Of a stretch of 64,000 bases of DNA, positions 34,255-42,712 are shown in pieces (positions within the stretch are counted from its first letter, which is position 1; each line of letters starts with the position of its first letter). Below the pieces are notes generated by a model. The model made no database searches and had not been told where the DNA came from. It worked only from the letters and a program-made list of their open reading frames with translations. This DNA comes from an uncultured Eubacteriales bacterium (GTDB taxonomy: Bacteria; Bacillota; Clostridia; Oscillospirales; Acutalibacteraceae). The stretch is taken from NCBI GenBank assembly GCA_934647945.1, contig CAKUFK010000002.1, positions 124,001-188,000 on the forward strand, given 5' to 3'. The translations under genes and the position numbers were made by a program.

Positions 34255-35559
34255 TCAGCCAAGCGCTCTGAGCTGCTTGAGCATTTCCTCGGCAATAGCC
34301 CTGCCCCCCGCGTCATTGCAGTGGCAGGCATCCAGCATACGGGAAGCATCAAATGGCCCAAACCAGTCGTGCATGTTCCAGTACGCACACCCTGTGTTTC
34401 GTGCCACAACAGGGTACCCGTCGGTCAGATAAGTCGCCATGCTCTGCCGTGGGATAGGAAGATCGACATCAAAGGTGGAAGTCAGGAGTATGTGGGCGTC
34501 CGGGAGAGCGCTTTGGACACGCTGGACAATGGTGGAAAGATAGCGAACCTCCGCCGAAGCGGCAAACCCATCGTTTGTCCCCAGCAGGATGACGACATAA
34601 TCGGGATCCAGCTCTTTCAGCGCGGTTTTGAAGAGGGTTTCGTCAATAGCGGCGAACTGCTTGGAATTCGCCGCGGCGTTCCCCCAGTTGTGGACGACGC
34701 CCTCCATGCATTCGTTGCCTTTCTGGACAAAACCCTGCAGAGTGACCTTGCCGCTCTGCGCCACCAGTTTGACCGTGTTGGTCTTTCCGGCTTCCATTCC
34801 CCGCAGGCTGGCCTTCCCGGTCTCCAGCCTATCGCTCGAGGTATCGACCCGGATGGTTTCGCAGCCGTCAGCCTCAATGGTAAAGACTCCGCCGCCCGGC
34901 TGCTTCAGGTAAAAGAAATCCGCGCCCGTCCCTTTGAACCGGACTGAGGTGGCGGCTCCGGCGGTTTCGGTGCTGATCCATATGCCGCAGGGGGAGGCTG
35001 TGGCCGGGGGATTGCTGTCGGTCATATCGTGCCTTGTCCACTTACCGTCGTTTTTAATGTAGACACCGTTGCGGAAGCCACAGAGGAAGTTAGCTGACAG
35101 CGGCCGGTATCCGTTGGCATATTGGCCGCTGTTGCCCTCCAAAATTTCCTCCAGCTGGCCGGTGATGTGGCCGTATTCCGTGTTGGAATCCCCGATCACC
35201 AACACGTTCATCTTCGGTTCGGGCTCCGTCACCGGCGGCGGGGCTGCCGACGGTTCCGTCGGTGTTTCCGTCGCGGAAGCGGTGGGGGAGGTGATGGGAT
35301 CCGTCGTTGTATTTTTGGAGGTAGAGTCCGTCTTTGAGGTCGGTTTTGTGGAAGCGGTGGTATCCAATGCGGAAGAGGAGGTGCTCTCCATAGTATCCGT
35401 GGTATCCGCAGGCCCGCCCGATGGGGAGGTCGTTCCCGACGTACCTTGCGTGGTCGTGCCTTCCGTTTCCAGAGTGGGCGTCTGACCGTTATCTTTTGAA
35501 CAGGAGGGGAGGGTCAGGCCGATTGCGAGAATGGCCAATATGGCCAGGCATTTTTTCAT
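34255..35559 (-). CDS. SGNH/GDSL-hydrolase lipoprotein with Ser/Thr-rich linker
   Basis: This 434-residue protein has signal peptide MKKCLAILAILAIGLTLPSC (Cys 20) and a spacer of about 100 residues made almost only of T, S, P, E, D and A. The SGNH domain then follows: block I VLVIGDSNTEYG (Ser about 124), an inserted beta domain, block III LLGTNDG and the C-terminal DACHCNDAGG with the catalytic Asp-His pair. It is probably an extracellular deacetylase of glycans. The distance to the next gene (43 bases) indicates one operon. Confidence 0.82.
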   Translation of the reverse strand: MKKCLAILAILAIGLTLPSCSKDNGQTPTLETEGTTTQGTSGTTSPSGGPADTTDTMESTSSSALDTTASTKPTSKTDSTSKNTTTDPITSPTASATETPTEPSAAPPPVTEPEPKMNVLVIGDSNTEYGHITGQLEEILEGNSGQYANGYRPLSANFLCGFRNGVYIKNDGKWTRHDMTDSNPPATASPCGIWISTETAGAATSVRFKGTGADFFYLKQPGGGVFTIEADGCETIRVDTSSDRLETGKASLRGMEAGKTNTVKLVAQSGKVTLQGFVQKGNECMEGVVHNWGNAAANSKQFAAIDETLFKTALKELDPDYVVILLGTNDGFAASAEVRYLSTIVQRVQSALPDAHILLTSTFDVDLPIPRQSMATYLTDGYPVVARNTGCAYWNMHDWFGPFDASRMLDACHCNDAGGRAIAEEMLKQLRALG

Positions 35560-35602
35560 AGACAGGATCCTTTCTTTTTTCCGCCGTGGACGCGGTCGCT
35601 TT

Positions 35603-36649
35603 TTATTGCTTGCCTTCCTGCTCCAGTACTTTTTGTATCTGTACATACAGCTCCTGCGCCATCTGCATCATGCCGTAATCGTTCGGATGCAGGCCGTCCA
35701 CCGTCGTTTCATACTGAACCGAGTGGCCTCTAAAGCGATTCTGCATACGGCTGCGGTAAAAATAAAGATGGCGGTCCCCCTGCGTGACCCGCCGCCGGTA
35801 GGTTTCAATTTCCACCTGAACCTTCTGTTCCGTTACCGGAACGGATTCTGCAAAGCGATTGAATGGGAATACCGGCAGTGCGTAGAGCAGAATCGGCGTG
35901 TATGGGTACCGCCGCCGCAGAATATCCAGAAATGCCGGCAGATGTGCCCGCAGATATGAGGCGCTCGGGCAGTTGCCCGCGGTATTGATAACGAACAGCC
36001 GGACGTCGTCGATTTCGCTCAGCGCCTTTGCCACCTCGGCTTCCGCTTTGCCGCTGCCGGAAAAACCCCAATTGACGAATTCGGTATTCATCCAGCGCGA
36101 CAGGATATTGGTATAGGCCATGCCGGGCCGGCTGGCACAAGCACCCTGGTCAATGGAGCCGCCGTAAACAGCGATCCGCCCCTGCCGCAGCGGATGCGGC
36201 GGCAGGACGGCAGCAGCATCGTCCACACCCAGTTCCACCTTTTCTACGCCCTTGTACAGCGGAAAATTGAGTACGACGTTGAGCTCCCGTTTTTTCGGAA
36301 AGGAGAAGAGGGTAGCGGTATACTCCCGGCCGCGCTCTTCCAGCCGCGCTGTGGAAACATACAGGGGCTCATCTGTCCCCTCGCTTATGTAACAGTCAAA
36401 GCCGCCCTCTCCGGTGGCGGGCATATGATCCATCTCCGGCTCCGCATTCAGCCTGACACGGATGTCGAGGGTTTCCAGGACAGCCCGGAAGCGGATCTGC
36501 CCGCCGGCGGTTTGATTGGCCAGGAAATCCACCTCTTTCGGCAGCGGTTCCGGCGGGTTTACCTGCACTCTCCGATACACATGATCCCGGGAGAAAAAAG
36601 GGAACCCGCAAAGCTCAAAAGGCTGATGGTCAGGGGAGAGCCATTTCAT
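35603..36649 (-). CDS. SGNH hydrolase with N-terminal beta-sandwich domain
   Basis: This 348-residue protein without signal peptide has a beta-rich N-terminal half (about 1-160) and an SGNH C-terminal half: GGSIDQGACASRPGMAYTNIL in place of GSSIxQG (Ser about 176), WGFSGSGKAEAEVA, NTAGNCPS and DGLHPNDYGM with the catalytic histidine. This layout is that of carbohydrate-deacetylating GDSL enzymes acting on free sugars or oligosaccharides in the cytoplasm. It sits between the two exported esterases and the repeat surface protein. Confidence 0.8.
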   Translation of the reverse strand: MKWLSPDHQPFELCGFPFFSRDHVYRRVQVNPPEPLPKEVDFLANQTAGGQIRFRAVLETLDIRVRLNAEPEMDHMPATGEGGFDCYISEGTDEPLYVSTARLEERGREYTATLFSFPKKRELNVVLNFPLYKGVEKVELGVDDAAAVLPPHPLRQGRIAVYGGSIDQGACASRPGMAYTNILSRWMNTEFVNWGFSGSGKAEAEVAKALSEIDDVRLFVINTAGNCPSASYLRAHLPAFLDILRRRYPYTPILLYALPVFPFNRFAESVPVTEQKVQVEIETYRRRVTQGDRHLYFYRSRMQNRFRGHSVQYETTVDGLHPNDYGMMQMAQELYVQIQKVLEQEGKQ

Positions 36650-36685
36650 GATGCGATTCGTCCTTTCGTGATATGCAGACCGGGG

Positions 36686-36732
36686 GAATCCGTCCCGCCG
36701 CTGCCGGATCCGGTATGCGGCGGGACGGATTC
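36686..36732. promoter_or_regulatory. GC-rich stem-loop in the surface protein/SGNH intergenic gap
   Basis: A 16-base perfect stem (36686-36701 with 36717-36732), 15-base loop. No T run follows on the - strand, so it is more likely an mRNA processing or stability hairpin that lowers expression downstream of the surface protein than a full terminator. Confidence 0.5.
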
Positions 36733-36778
36733 GAAATCTTCCTTGGAGCTGGAAAAAAGACGGGGAAATATCCGCAGG

Positions 36779-39052
36779 TTATCGGTTATGCGCGGCCTTT
36801 TTGCGCGCAAACGCCTGGTATCCGACCATCAGCAAGGCCGAAGCGGCCAGCAGAACGGCGGCACCTGCCAAGGAATCCACACCGGTTTCGGGAGAGGAAG
36901 AATCCCCTTTGCTGGAATCGGGATCCGATGGATCGGACGTATTGGGTATATCCGAGGTATCCGATGCGTCGGACGTATCAGACGTATCGGATGTGTCCGG
37001 ACCATCGGGTACTTCAACGCCTTCGGCGATGCCGGCGACACGGAAGTCCCGCACATACATGTCCCCGAGCTCCAGATAGAAGCCGACGCCATAAACATGG
37101 CCCAGGTTTCCATCAACGGTCTGATCGGCCAGCTCGGTTGTTTTGCATTGCAGCCCTTCCTGCAAATCCACGCCGATCCAGCCGGAATACCCCGCATCGA
37201 TGACGATATGGTTCCAGTTGTCGGCCGTGGTACTCAGTTCTATGAAGCCTCCATCCTGTTCCATATAATATTTTGCGCCGGCAAACTCACTGTTAAAATA
37301 CCCTTGTACCATGCCTGTTTCCGGATCATTGTCCACAGCCAGGCACAGATTGATAAAGACCTTGTCGAGGGTATCGACGTAGAACCAGAAAACGCTTCCG
37401 TCACTCCAATCCGTGACGGCATGATTCTCGGCCATCAACAGGTCGACATACACACCGGCGTGCCATTGGGCCGAAATCCGTTCGTAGAAGAGCCAATCCT
37501 TGCCGTCCCGTTCTTCCACCGACACGACCACGTCTTGATCGACATTGTTATTGAAAATGCCGCCCACGCCGCTGATTTCTGTCAGCATCTCATCTTTGGG
37601 CAGATAGGAGAGGTCCAGGATCGGCTTGGCGTCGTCCGGGCTGATATTCACCTTTTCCGGAAGCCCTTTGGCGATGCCGTCCACACGAAAATCGCGGACA
37701 TAGAGTTCGCCGGCATCCACATCAAAGCCGAGGCCGTAGATGGTGTCGTCATGGCCTTCGAAGGTCTGATCCTGAAAATGTCCCGCCATGCACTTGAGGC
37801 CTTCGGCCACGTCCACGCCGACCCAGCCGGCGTAGTTTGCGGGCAGGACGATATGGTTCCAGTTAGCCCCTGTGGTATAGGTGGCTATGAAACCGTCGTC
37901 GTCCTCCACATAATATTTCGCCCCTGTGAACATACTGCTGAAATAGCTCTGTACCATACCGCTGTTCTGATCGTCCACGCCCAAGAGCAGGTCGCAGGAG
38001 ACAGCCCCTTCGGTCTCCACATAGAACCAGACCGTCGTGGCACCGGTCCAATCGGTGACGCCTCTGCCCCCATCTCTGGCTACGAGCATGTCGATATACT
38101 TGCCGGCGCAGTAATTGCTGGAAATGATCTCGTAATGGATCCAGTCTTCCTCCGAGCGGGTCTCCACCGAGACTACGAGGTCCTCGTCCACCGGCTGGAG
38201 AGACGGATAAAAGGACTGGACGCCTTCGACCTCGGTCAGAACCTGATTCTTAGGAAGATAGGAAAAGTTCAGAACCGGTTTGGCGTCGTCCGGGCTGATA
38301 GTTACCTTTTCCGGAAGCCCTGCGGCAATGCCGCTTACACGGAAATCGCGGACATAAAGATCGCCGGCATCCACATCGAAACCGAGGCCGTAGATGGTGT
38401 CGTCGTGGCCCTCGAAGGTCTGATCCTGGAAGTGTCCTGCCTTGCAGGCGATACCTTCGGCCACGTCCACGCCGACCCAGCCGGTGTAGTTCTCGGGCAG
38501 GACGATGTGATTCCAATTATCCGACGTAGTGGCCTTGGCGACAAAGGCGCCATCCTGCTCGACATAGTATTTCGCACCCTCGAACAGGCTGTTGAACCAT
38601 CCTTGTACCGAACCGCTGCCACTGTTGTCCACGCCCAGCAGCAGATCGCAGTAGACGGTTCCCTCGGTCTCCACGTAGAACCAGACCGTCGTGGCGCCGC
38701 TCCAGTCGGTGACGGCTTTGCCGCCGTCTTTGGCCACGAGCAGATCCACATATTTACCGGAGCACCATTCCTGAGTCAATACATCGTAATGCAGATAGTC
38801 CTTGCCGGATCGGCTTTCAGCCTTGACAACCAGGTCCTCGTCCACCTGTTCACTGCTGTAGAGAGGCCTGATCCCCTCGGTCTCGGTCAGGACCTGATCT
38901 TTGGGCAGATAGGAAAAATCCAGGACCGGCCTGGCGGTGGAGGGGGTATCGGTGACGACGGGCTCGGCCGTGGCACCAATACCGATGCTGAGCATAACGA
39001 TAAGGAGAGCCATCGTCAACAAAAGGGCACCTAACCGGGTCTTGTTTCTCAT
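36779..39052 (-). CDS. Cell-wall-anchored surface protein with three tandem ~219-residue repeats
   Basis: This 757-residue protein has a signal peptide (MRNKTRLGALLLTMALLIVMLSIGIGATA) and three homologous blocks at about 36-256, 257-473 and 474-680. Each runs from a SYLPK start to YVRDFRV.GIA and contains WFYV.T and NWNHIV. A Ser/Asp/Thr-rich linker follows, then a sorting-like SPETG, a hydrophobic helix and the basic end RKKAAHNR. Blocks 1 and 2 are much closer to each other than to block 3. They resemble beta-sandwich carbohydrate-binding modules, but I do not recognise a named family. PETG in place of LPxTG suggests a variant sortase or simple membrane anchoring. Confidence 0.75.
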   Translation of the reverse strand: MRNKTRLGALLLTMALLIVMLSIGIGATAEPVVTDTPSTARPVLDFSYLPKDQVLTETEGIRPLYSSEQVDEDLVVKAESRSGKDYLHYDVLTQEWCSGKYVDLLVAKDGGKAVTDWSGATTVWFYVETEGTVYCDLLLGVDNSGSGSVQGWFNSLFEGAKYYVEQDGAFVAKATTSDNWNHIVLPENYTGWVGVDVAEGIACKAGHFQDQTFEGHDDTIYGLGFDVDAGDLYVRDFRVSGIAAGLPEKVTISPDDAKPVLNFSYLPKNQVLTEVEGVQSFYPSLQPVDEDLVVSVETRSEEDWIHYEIISSNYCAGKYIDMLVARDGGRGVTDWTGATTVWFYVETEGAVSCDLLLGVDDQNSGMVQSYFSSMFTGAKYYVEDDDGFIATYTTGANWNHIVLPANYAGWVGVDVAEGLKCMAGHFQDQTFEGHDDTIYGLGFDVDAGELYVRDFRVDGIAKGLPEKVNISPDDAKPILDLSYLPKDEMLTEISGVGGIFNNNVDQDVVVSVEERDGKDWLFYERISAQWHAGVYVDLLMAENHAVTDWSDGSVFWFYVDTLDKVFINLCLAVDNDPETGMVQGYFNSEFAGAKYYMEQDGGFIELSTTADNWNHIVIDAGYSGWIGVDLQEGLQCKTTELADQTVDGNLGHVYGVGFYLELGDMYVRDFRVAGIAEGVEVPDGPDTSDTSDTSDASDTSDIPNTSDPSDPDSSKGDSSSPETGVDSLAGAAVLLAASALLMVGYQAFARKKAAHNR

Positions 39053-39356
39053 TTTTCAGTACACCTCTTTCTCTTTGATCTTTCATTTTCGTTCTGCCTG
39101 GTGGGGGACAGGTTTCCATACGGCTCCCACCCGGAGCGTGAGCAACCGGTTATGGGCTCATGGGCTTCCACTCCTTTTCGGTTGGAATACGGTGGAGGAA
39201 CAGGCCATCTCGTGTCGTGCGGGAACAGCAGGGTCAAGCATAGCTGGAACCCATCTATATATATCAAACGATGACATATTTAGATCAAAAAATATAAACA
39301 AACAAATATATTCCGAACAAAACTGGTCTAAACTCACTATTATATCAACTAATGAC
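39053..39356. other. About 300-base 5' leader of the surface protein gene
   Basis: Transcription from the promoter at 39357-39385 would leave a leader of about 300 bases before ATG 39052. The far part (39250-39356) is strongly AT-rich; the near part is GC-rich with short inverted repeats. I do not recognise a riboswitch class and see no open frame with a ribosome site. Confidence 0.4.
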
Positions 39357-39385
39357 ATTATATAGGCATTTTATATCCTTGTCAA
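39357..39385 (-). promoter_or_regulatory. Consensus sigma-A promoter for the surface protein operon
   Basis: On the - strand TTGACA (39385-39380), exactly 17 bases, TATAAT (39362-39357). It is the only perfect -35/-10 pair I found outside the phage element and uvrB/araC regions and implies strong expression. Confidence 0.8.
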
Positions 39386-39470
39386 TAGAAAAATATAAAA
39401 CACGTTTATCCGTCACACCCGGAAAAGCCCGGCCGGTCTCTCTCAACACTGTATTCGGATTAGCGGGTTT

Positions 39471-40340
39471 TTAGAAAAAGGTCAGTTGTTCCGCCTCTTC
39501 CGGAAAGGTGTGCAGGAACCGGAAAATTTCATCCGGATCACAAACGATCCCGTGTTTCCGGCATTCATCGCGGAAAATCCGCATAAGCTCCCGGCTGTGG
39601 CTGCTGGTCACTTGATAGCGTTCGCCGAAGGTCTGCCGGTAAGCCGCCTTCAGCCCCGGAAAATGGCGGTCCAGGGCTGCGTAAAAGTACTCCCGGTTTC
39701 CCTCCCTCAATGTCAAGCCGATGCCGAACGTGAGGATACCCCAAACCCCCGCCCGGACGCAATAATCCAGGATGCCGCGGAGATTCTCCTCCGTGTCGTT
39801 GAGGAAGGGGAGGAGGGGACAAAGCCATACCACGGTGGGAATGCCGTGATCCCGCATGGCTCTGAGCACGTCAAAACGCGCTTTGGTCGTACAGACGCCG
39901 GGTTCCAGAACACGGCAGAGCGATTCGTCGTACGTGGTCAGGGTCATCTGTACCACGCATTTGGTTTTGCGATGGATAGCGGCCAGCAGTTCCAGATCCC
40001 GCAGGATGAGATTGGATTTCGTCAGGACCGAGAGGCCGAACCCATAGCGGCCGATGATCTCCAGGCAGCGGCGGGTCAACTGGAGCTCGGCTTCGAGCGG
40101 CAGATAAGGGTCGGACATCGCGCCGGTGGCGATCATGCAGGGACGCCGCTTTCGGCGCAGTTCGGCCTCAAGCAGGACAGGGGCGTCGGTTTTGACCTCG
40201 ATATCCTCGAAATCATGCAGCATCTGGTAACAGCGGCTGCGGCTGTCGCAGTAGATACAGCCGTGGGTGCATCCGCGGTAGAGGTTCATCCCGTTCTGCG
40301 GCGAGAGGATGGATTTATATGCTTTTTGATGATACCGCAT
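39471..40340 (-). CDS. Radical SAM protein, spore photoproduct lyase-like family
   Basis: This 289-residue protein has the radical SAM cluster motif CTHGCIYC (about 22-29) in the context GMNLYRGCTHGCIYCDSRSRCYQ, typical of the SPL-like Rv2578c/mobile-pair B family, followed by TGAMSDPYLPLEAELQLTRRCLEII and FGLSVLTKSNLILRDLELL. Relatives repair or modify nucleic acids or are of unknown function. It lacks the length and tail of true SplB. GGGAGG 8 bases before ATG 40340 decides the start over ATG 40379. Confidence 0.85.
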   Translation of the reverse strand: MRYHQKAYKSILSPQNGMNLYRGCTHGCIYCDSRSRCYQMLHDFEDIEVKTDAPVLLEAELRRKRRPCMIATGAMSDPYLPLEAELQLTRRCLEIIGRYGFGLSVLTKSNLILRDLELLAAIHRKTKCVVQMTLTTYDESLCRVLEPGVCTTKARFDVLRAMRDHGIPTVVWLCPLLPFLNDTEENLRGILDYCVRAGVWGILTFGIGLTLREGNREYFYAALDRHFPGLKAAYRQTFGERYQVTSSHSRELMRIFRDECRKHGIVCDPDEIFRFLHTFPEEAEQLTFF

Positions 40341-40517
40341 GTCCCGTGCCTCCCGCCTTTTCTCTTCGGAAAACGACATCCCGTCTGTTCTATCCTCAGT
40401 ATACCACAGGATGGCAGGGCTGTCCCGTCCTTCTTTTAAGGAAAAATAGAAAATAAAATTGTGGTCACTATTTCACAAAATACACAAATTGAAACCCTTA
40501 AACCCCAGAATAGAACC

Positions 40518-40546
40518 TTGCCGGATACCCGGTCTTTTCCTATAAT
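40518..40546 (+). promoter_or_regulatory. Promoter of first DUF4838 gene
   Basis: TTGCCG (40518-40523), 17 bases, TATAAT (40541-40546). The -35 context ACCTTGCCGGA is repeated exactly at the second paralogue. Confidence 0.6.
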
Positions 40547-40623
40547 GACTATTAAAGGTAAAGGGGAATCGCTTTTCGCAGACAGCAAATTATACGAAAA
40601 CGGGTGAAAGAGAGGAATGCAGC

Positions 40624-42444
40624 ATGACTAAAACGATTCGATGGTTTCGCAGAGGTGCGCAGGCGCTATTGGCGGGAGCGCTGCTTCTGTCCACGGCCGG
40701 ATGCAGGCAGGGGGCGGATGTGCCCTCCAGCACACCGCCGCAGGTGGATAGCTCCGTTGCCGTGACCCCTCCGGCGCTTCCAGAGCTGCCGGAAAACAAG
40801 ATGCTCGTCACCAGCCCCGGTGAGGGGGATTTCCTGATCGCGGAGAATGGGACGGCAAAGGCCGTCATTGTAATCCCGGAAGAGCCGAGCGACAAGGTGC
40901 GGGCGGCGGCTGAGGACCTTCAGGCGTATCTGGAAAAGATCACGGGCGCGCGTCTGGCGATCGAGAACGACGCGGCGGATCTTTCCGGAAAGAATGGCAT
41001 CCTGGTCGGGCCGACCAAACAGACGGCGGCGATGGGAATCGAACAGCCGGCCGGTTATCCGAATAAGGAACGGGTGATCCTCAAACGGGACAAAAATTAT
41101 GTGGCGCTCCTCGGAAACGACGACATGCGGTATGAAGGAACGGCGGACGCCGTGACGATGTTCTTAGAGAATCTCGGGTGCGGCTGGTACGGTCCGCAGG
41201 AGCTGTGGCAGGTGGTGCCGGAGTATCCGACCCTGGCGGTCGGGGAACTGGATATCGAACATACGCCGCAGTTCCGGTCCCGGCAGAACAATGTCTATAA
41301 CAGCAATGACGTTCTGGCGCGCCGCTGGTATCTGGGCGGGGATCAAACCCATATCGGCCACGGGATTACGGCACTCATCCCGCGGAAGGATTACGCAGCC
41401 GCCCACCCCGAATGGTTCGCCTTGGTGGACGGCAAGCGGGATCCCATGTCCGTCGAATGGTGGCAGTACGATTACACCAACCCGGAGCTCGCCGCTGAAA
41501 CGGCCAAAAAGGTTCTGGAAAAGTGGGACGCTGATCCCCAGATGACGAACTATTCCCTGGCCGCCAACGACGGTTGGGAAGAGGGCTGGTGCGAATGTGA
41601 GACCTGTGCGGCAGTGGGCAACGCGACCGACCAGATCCTGACCTTTGCCAACCGCGTCGCCGAGATCGTGTCGGAAAAATACCCGGACAAGACGATTTCG
41701 ATCCTGAGTTATCACAACAGTTTCTTCCCGCCGGAAAAGGTGAAGGCGCATCCGAATGTGGAAGTGATGTTCTGCCGGGAGACCAGCATGACGATACCGC
41801 TGGATCTCGGGGAAGAGATCCTCGGCAAAAATGCGATCACCCACAACACCTACACCCAGTCCTGGCTCGGGAATTTCCAGGAATTTATCCAAAAACCGGA
41901 GCTTCAGCATGTCTCCATCTGGGAATGGTACTGCATCGCGGCGGAAAGGCCTCTGTGGAAGGACGTCCCCTGGGTACAGGGAAGCGTGGCTACCCGCAAT
42001 CATGCGCTTTGGAAACAAAACGGCGCGGAATATGTCTTTTACGACCAGGGCCCTGCATCGTGGCATCGTGAAACCGATGAGAGCTATCCCCTCCGCTGGC
42101 CGCTCTGGTTCGTGGCGGCCAAGGGGATGTGGGACGGCAGCCTTACCGGTGAGCAGATCCTGTACGATTCCTGCCGGAAGCTCTACGGCACCGCCGCGGA
42201 CGAAATGTACTGGTATTATAAGGCCCTGGCGGACAGCAGCGAGCAGTGCCGCGCGGACAGCACCTGCTGGATCCCCTGCAAGCCCGGGGAGATGTACACG
42301 GATGACCGGGTGGAAATCATCGACGCTGCCCTCGCGGCCGCCGAAGCCAAGCTCGGCGAGGTGACCGATGCGCAGAAGCAGCGGATCGAGAATCAGATCT
42401 CCTTGTGGAAGCAGGCGGCCCTCATCAGCTATTATAATTATTAA
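40624..42444 (+). CDS. DUF4838 lipoprotein, paralogue 1
   Basis: This 606-residue exported lipoprotein has a signal peptide ending LLSTAGC (Cys 27), a short Ser/Pro spacer, and an N-terminal alpha/beta domain like the 20b2 domain of hexosaminidases and alpha-glucuronidases (VIPEEPSDKVRAAAEDLQAYLEKITGARLAI). A DUF4838 TIM-barrel-like region (HPEWFALVDGKRDP, GWCECETC, ILSYHNSFFPPEKVKAHPNVEVMFCRE, WEWYCIAAE) follows. It is probably a glycosidase or glycan-binding lipoprotein on the outer face of the membrane. It has its own promoter and is 70-80% alike to the next two genes, with blocks of complete DNA identity to paralogue 3. Confidence 0.85.
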   Translation: MTKTIRWFRRGAQALLAGALLLSTAGCRQGADVPSSTPPQVDSSVAVTPPALPELPENKMLVTSPGEGDFLIAENGTAKAVIVIPEEPSDKVRAAAEDLQAYLEKITGARLAIENDAADLSGKNGILVGPTKQTAAMGIEQPAGYPNKERVILKRDKNYVALLGNDDMRYEGTADAVTMFLENLGCGWYGPQELWQVVPEYPTLAVGELDIEHTPQFRSRQNNVYNSNDVLARRWYLGGDQTHIGHGITALIPRKDYAAAHPEWFALVDGKRDPMSVEWWQYDYTNPELAAETAKKVLEKWDADPQMTNYSLAANDGWEEGWCECETCAAVGNATDQILTFANRVAEIVSEKYPDKTISILSYHNSFFPPEKVKAHPNVEVMFCRETSMTIPLDLGEEILGKNAITHNTYTQSWLGNFQEFIQKPELQHVSIWEWYCIAAERPLWKDVPWVQGSVATRNHALWKQNGAEYVFYDQGPASWHRETDESYPLRWPLWFVAAKGMWDGSLTGEQILYDSCRKLYGTAADEMYWYYKALADSSEQCRADSTCWIPCKPGEMYTDDRVEIIDAALAAAEAKLGEVTDAQKQRIENQISLWKQAALISYYNY

Positions 42445-42449
42445 GCAGT

Positions 42450-42489
42450 CTCCCTCCCGGAGAACCGGCCGGGTTTTTCCGGGAGGGAG
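42450..42489 (+). terminator. Hairpin after DUF4838 paralogue 1
   Basis: A stem of 12 bases (42450-42461 with 42478-42489) around a T-rich loop; a T run follows after a further GAGATATCCTC element at about 42502. A probable terminator. Confidence 0.55.
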
Positions 42490-42613
42490 GAGAGATATCC
42501 TCTTTTTTCCGAAAAAGAGCAAATCCCGACATGGTGAGCGATATGTAAGGAATATTCCCCGCTATATCCCGTAAAACAGCAAATTTGAACCTGTCGGTAG
42601 ATGCGTTTTTACC

Positions 42614-42642
42614 TTGCCGGAAAGCAACACATTCCGTATAAT
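42614..42642 (+). promoter_or_regulatory. Promoter of second DUF4838 gene
   Basis: TTGCCG (42614-42619), 17 bases, TATAAT (42637-42642), with the same ACCTTGCCGGA core as paralogue 1. Confidence 0.6.
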
Positions 42643-42712
42643 GATACATGAAATGGGCTCCGGCTTATCGGACGTAACAAGATTGTCACGGATTGTGAGA
42701 GAGGAGTGCATC

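Noticed and set aside
36194..39034. 946-codon open frame on the + strand opposite the surface protein gene
   Set aside because: It is the antisense shadow of a repetitive, GC-rich gene; the - strand frame has a signal peptide, repeats, an anchor and a promoter.
39053..39356. Possible c-di-GMP riboswitch or other known class in the surface protein leader
   Set aside because: I compared the GC-rich part with the c-di-GMP-I consensus by eye and found no match to the conserved core.
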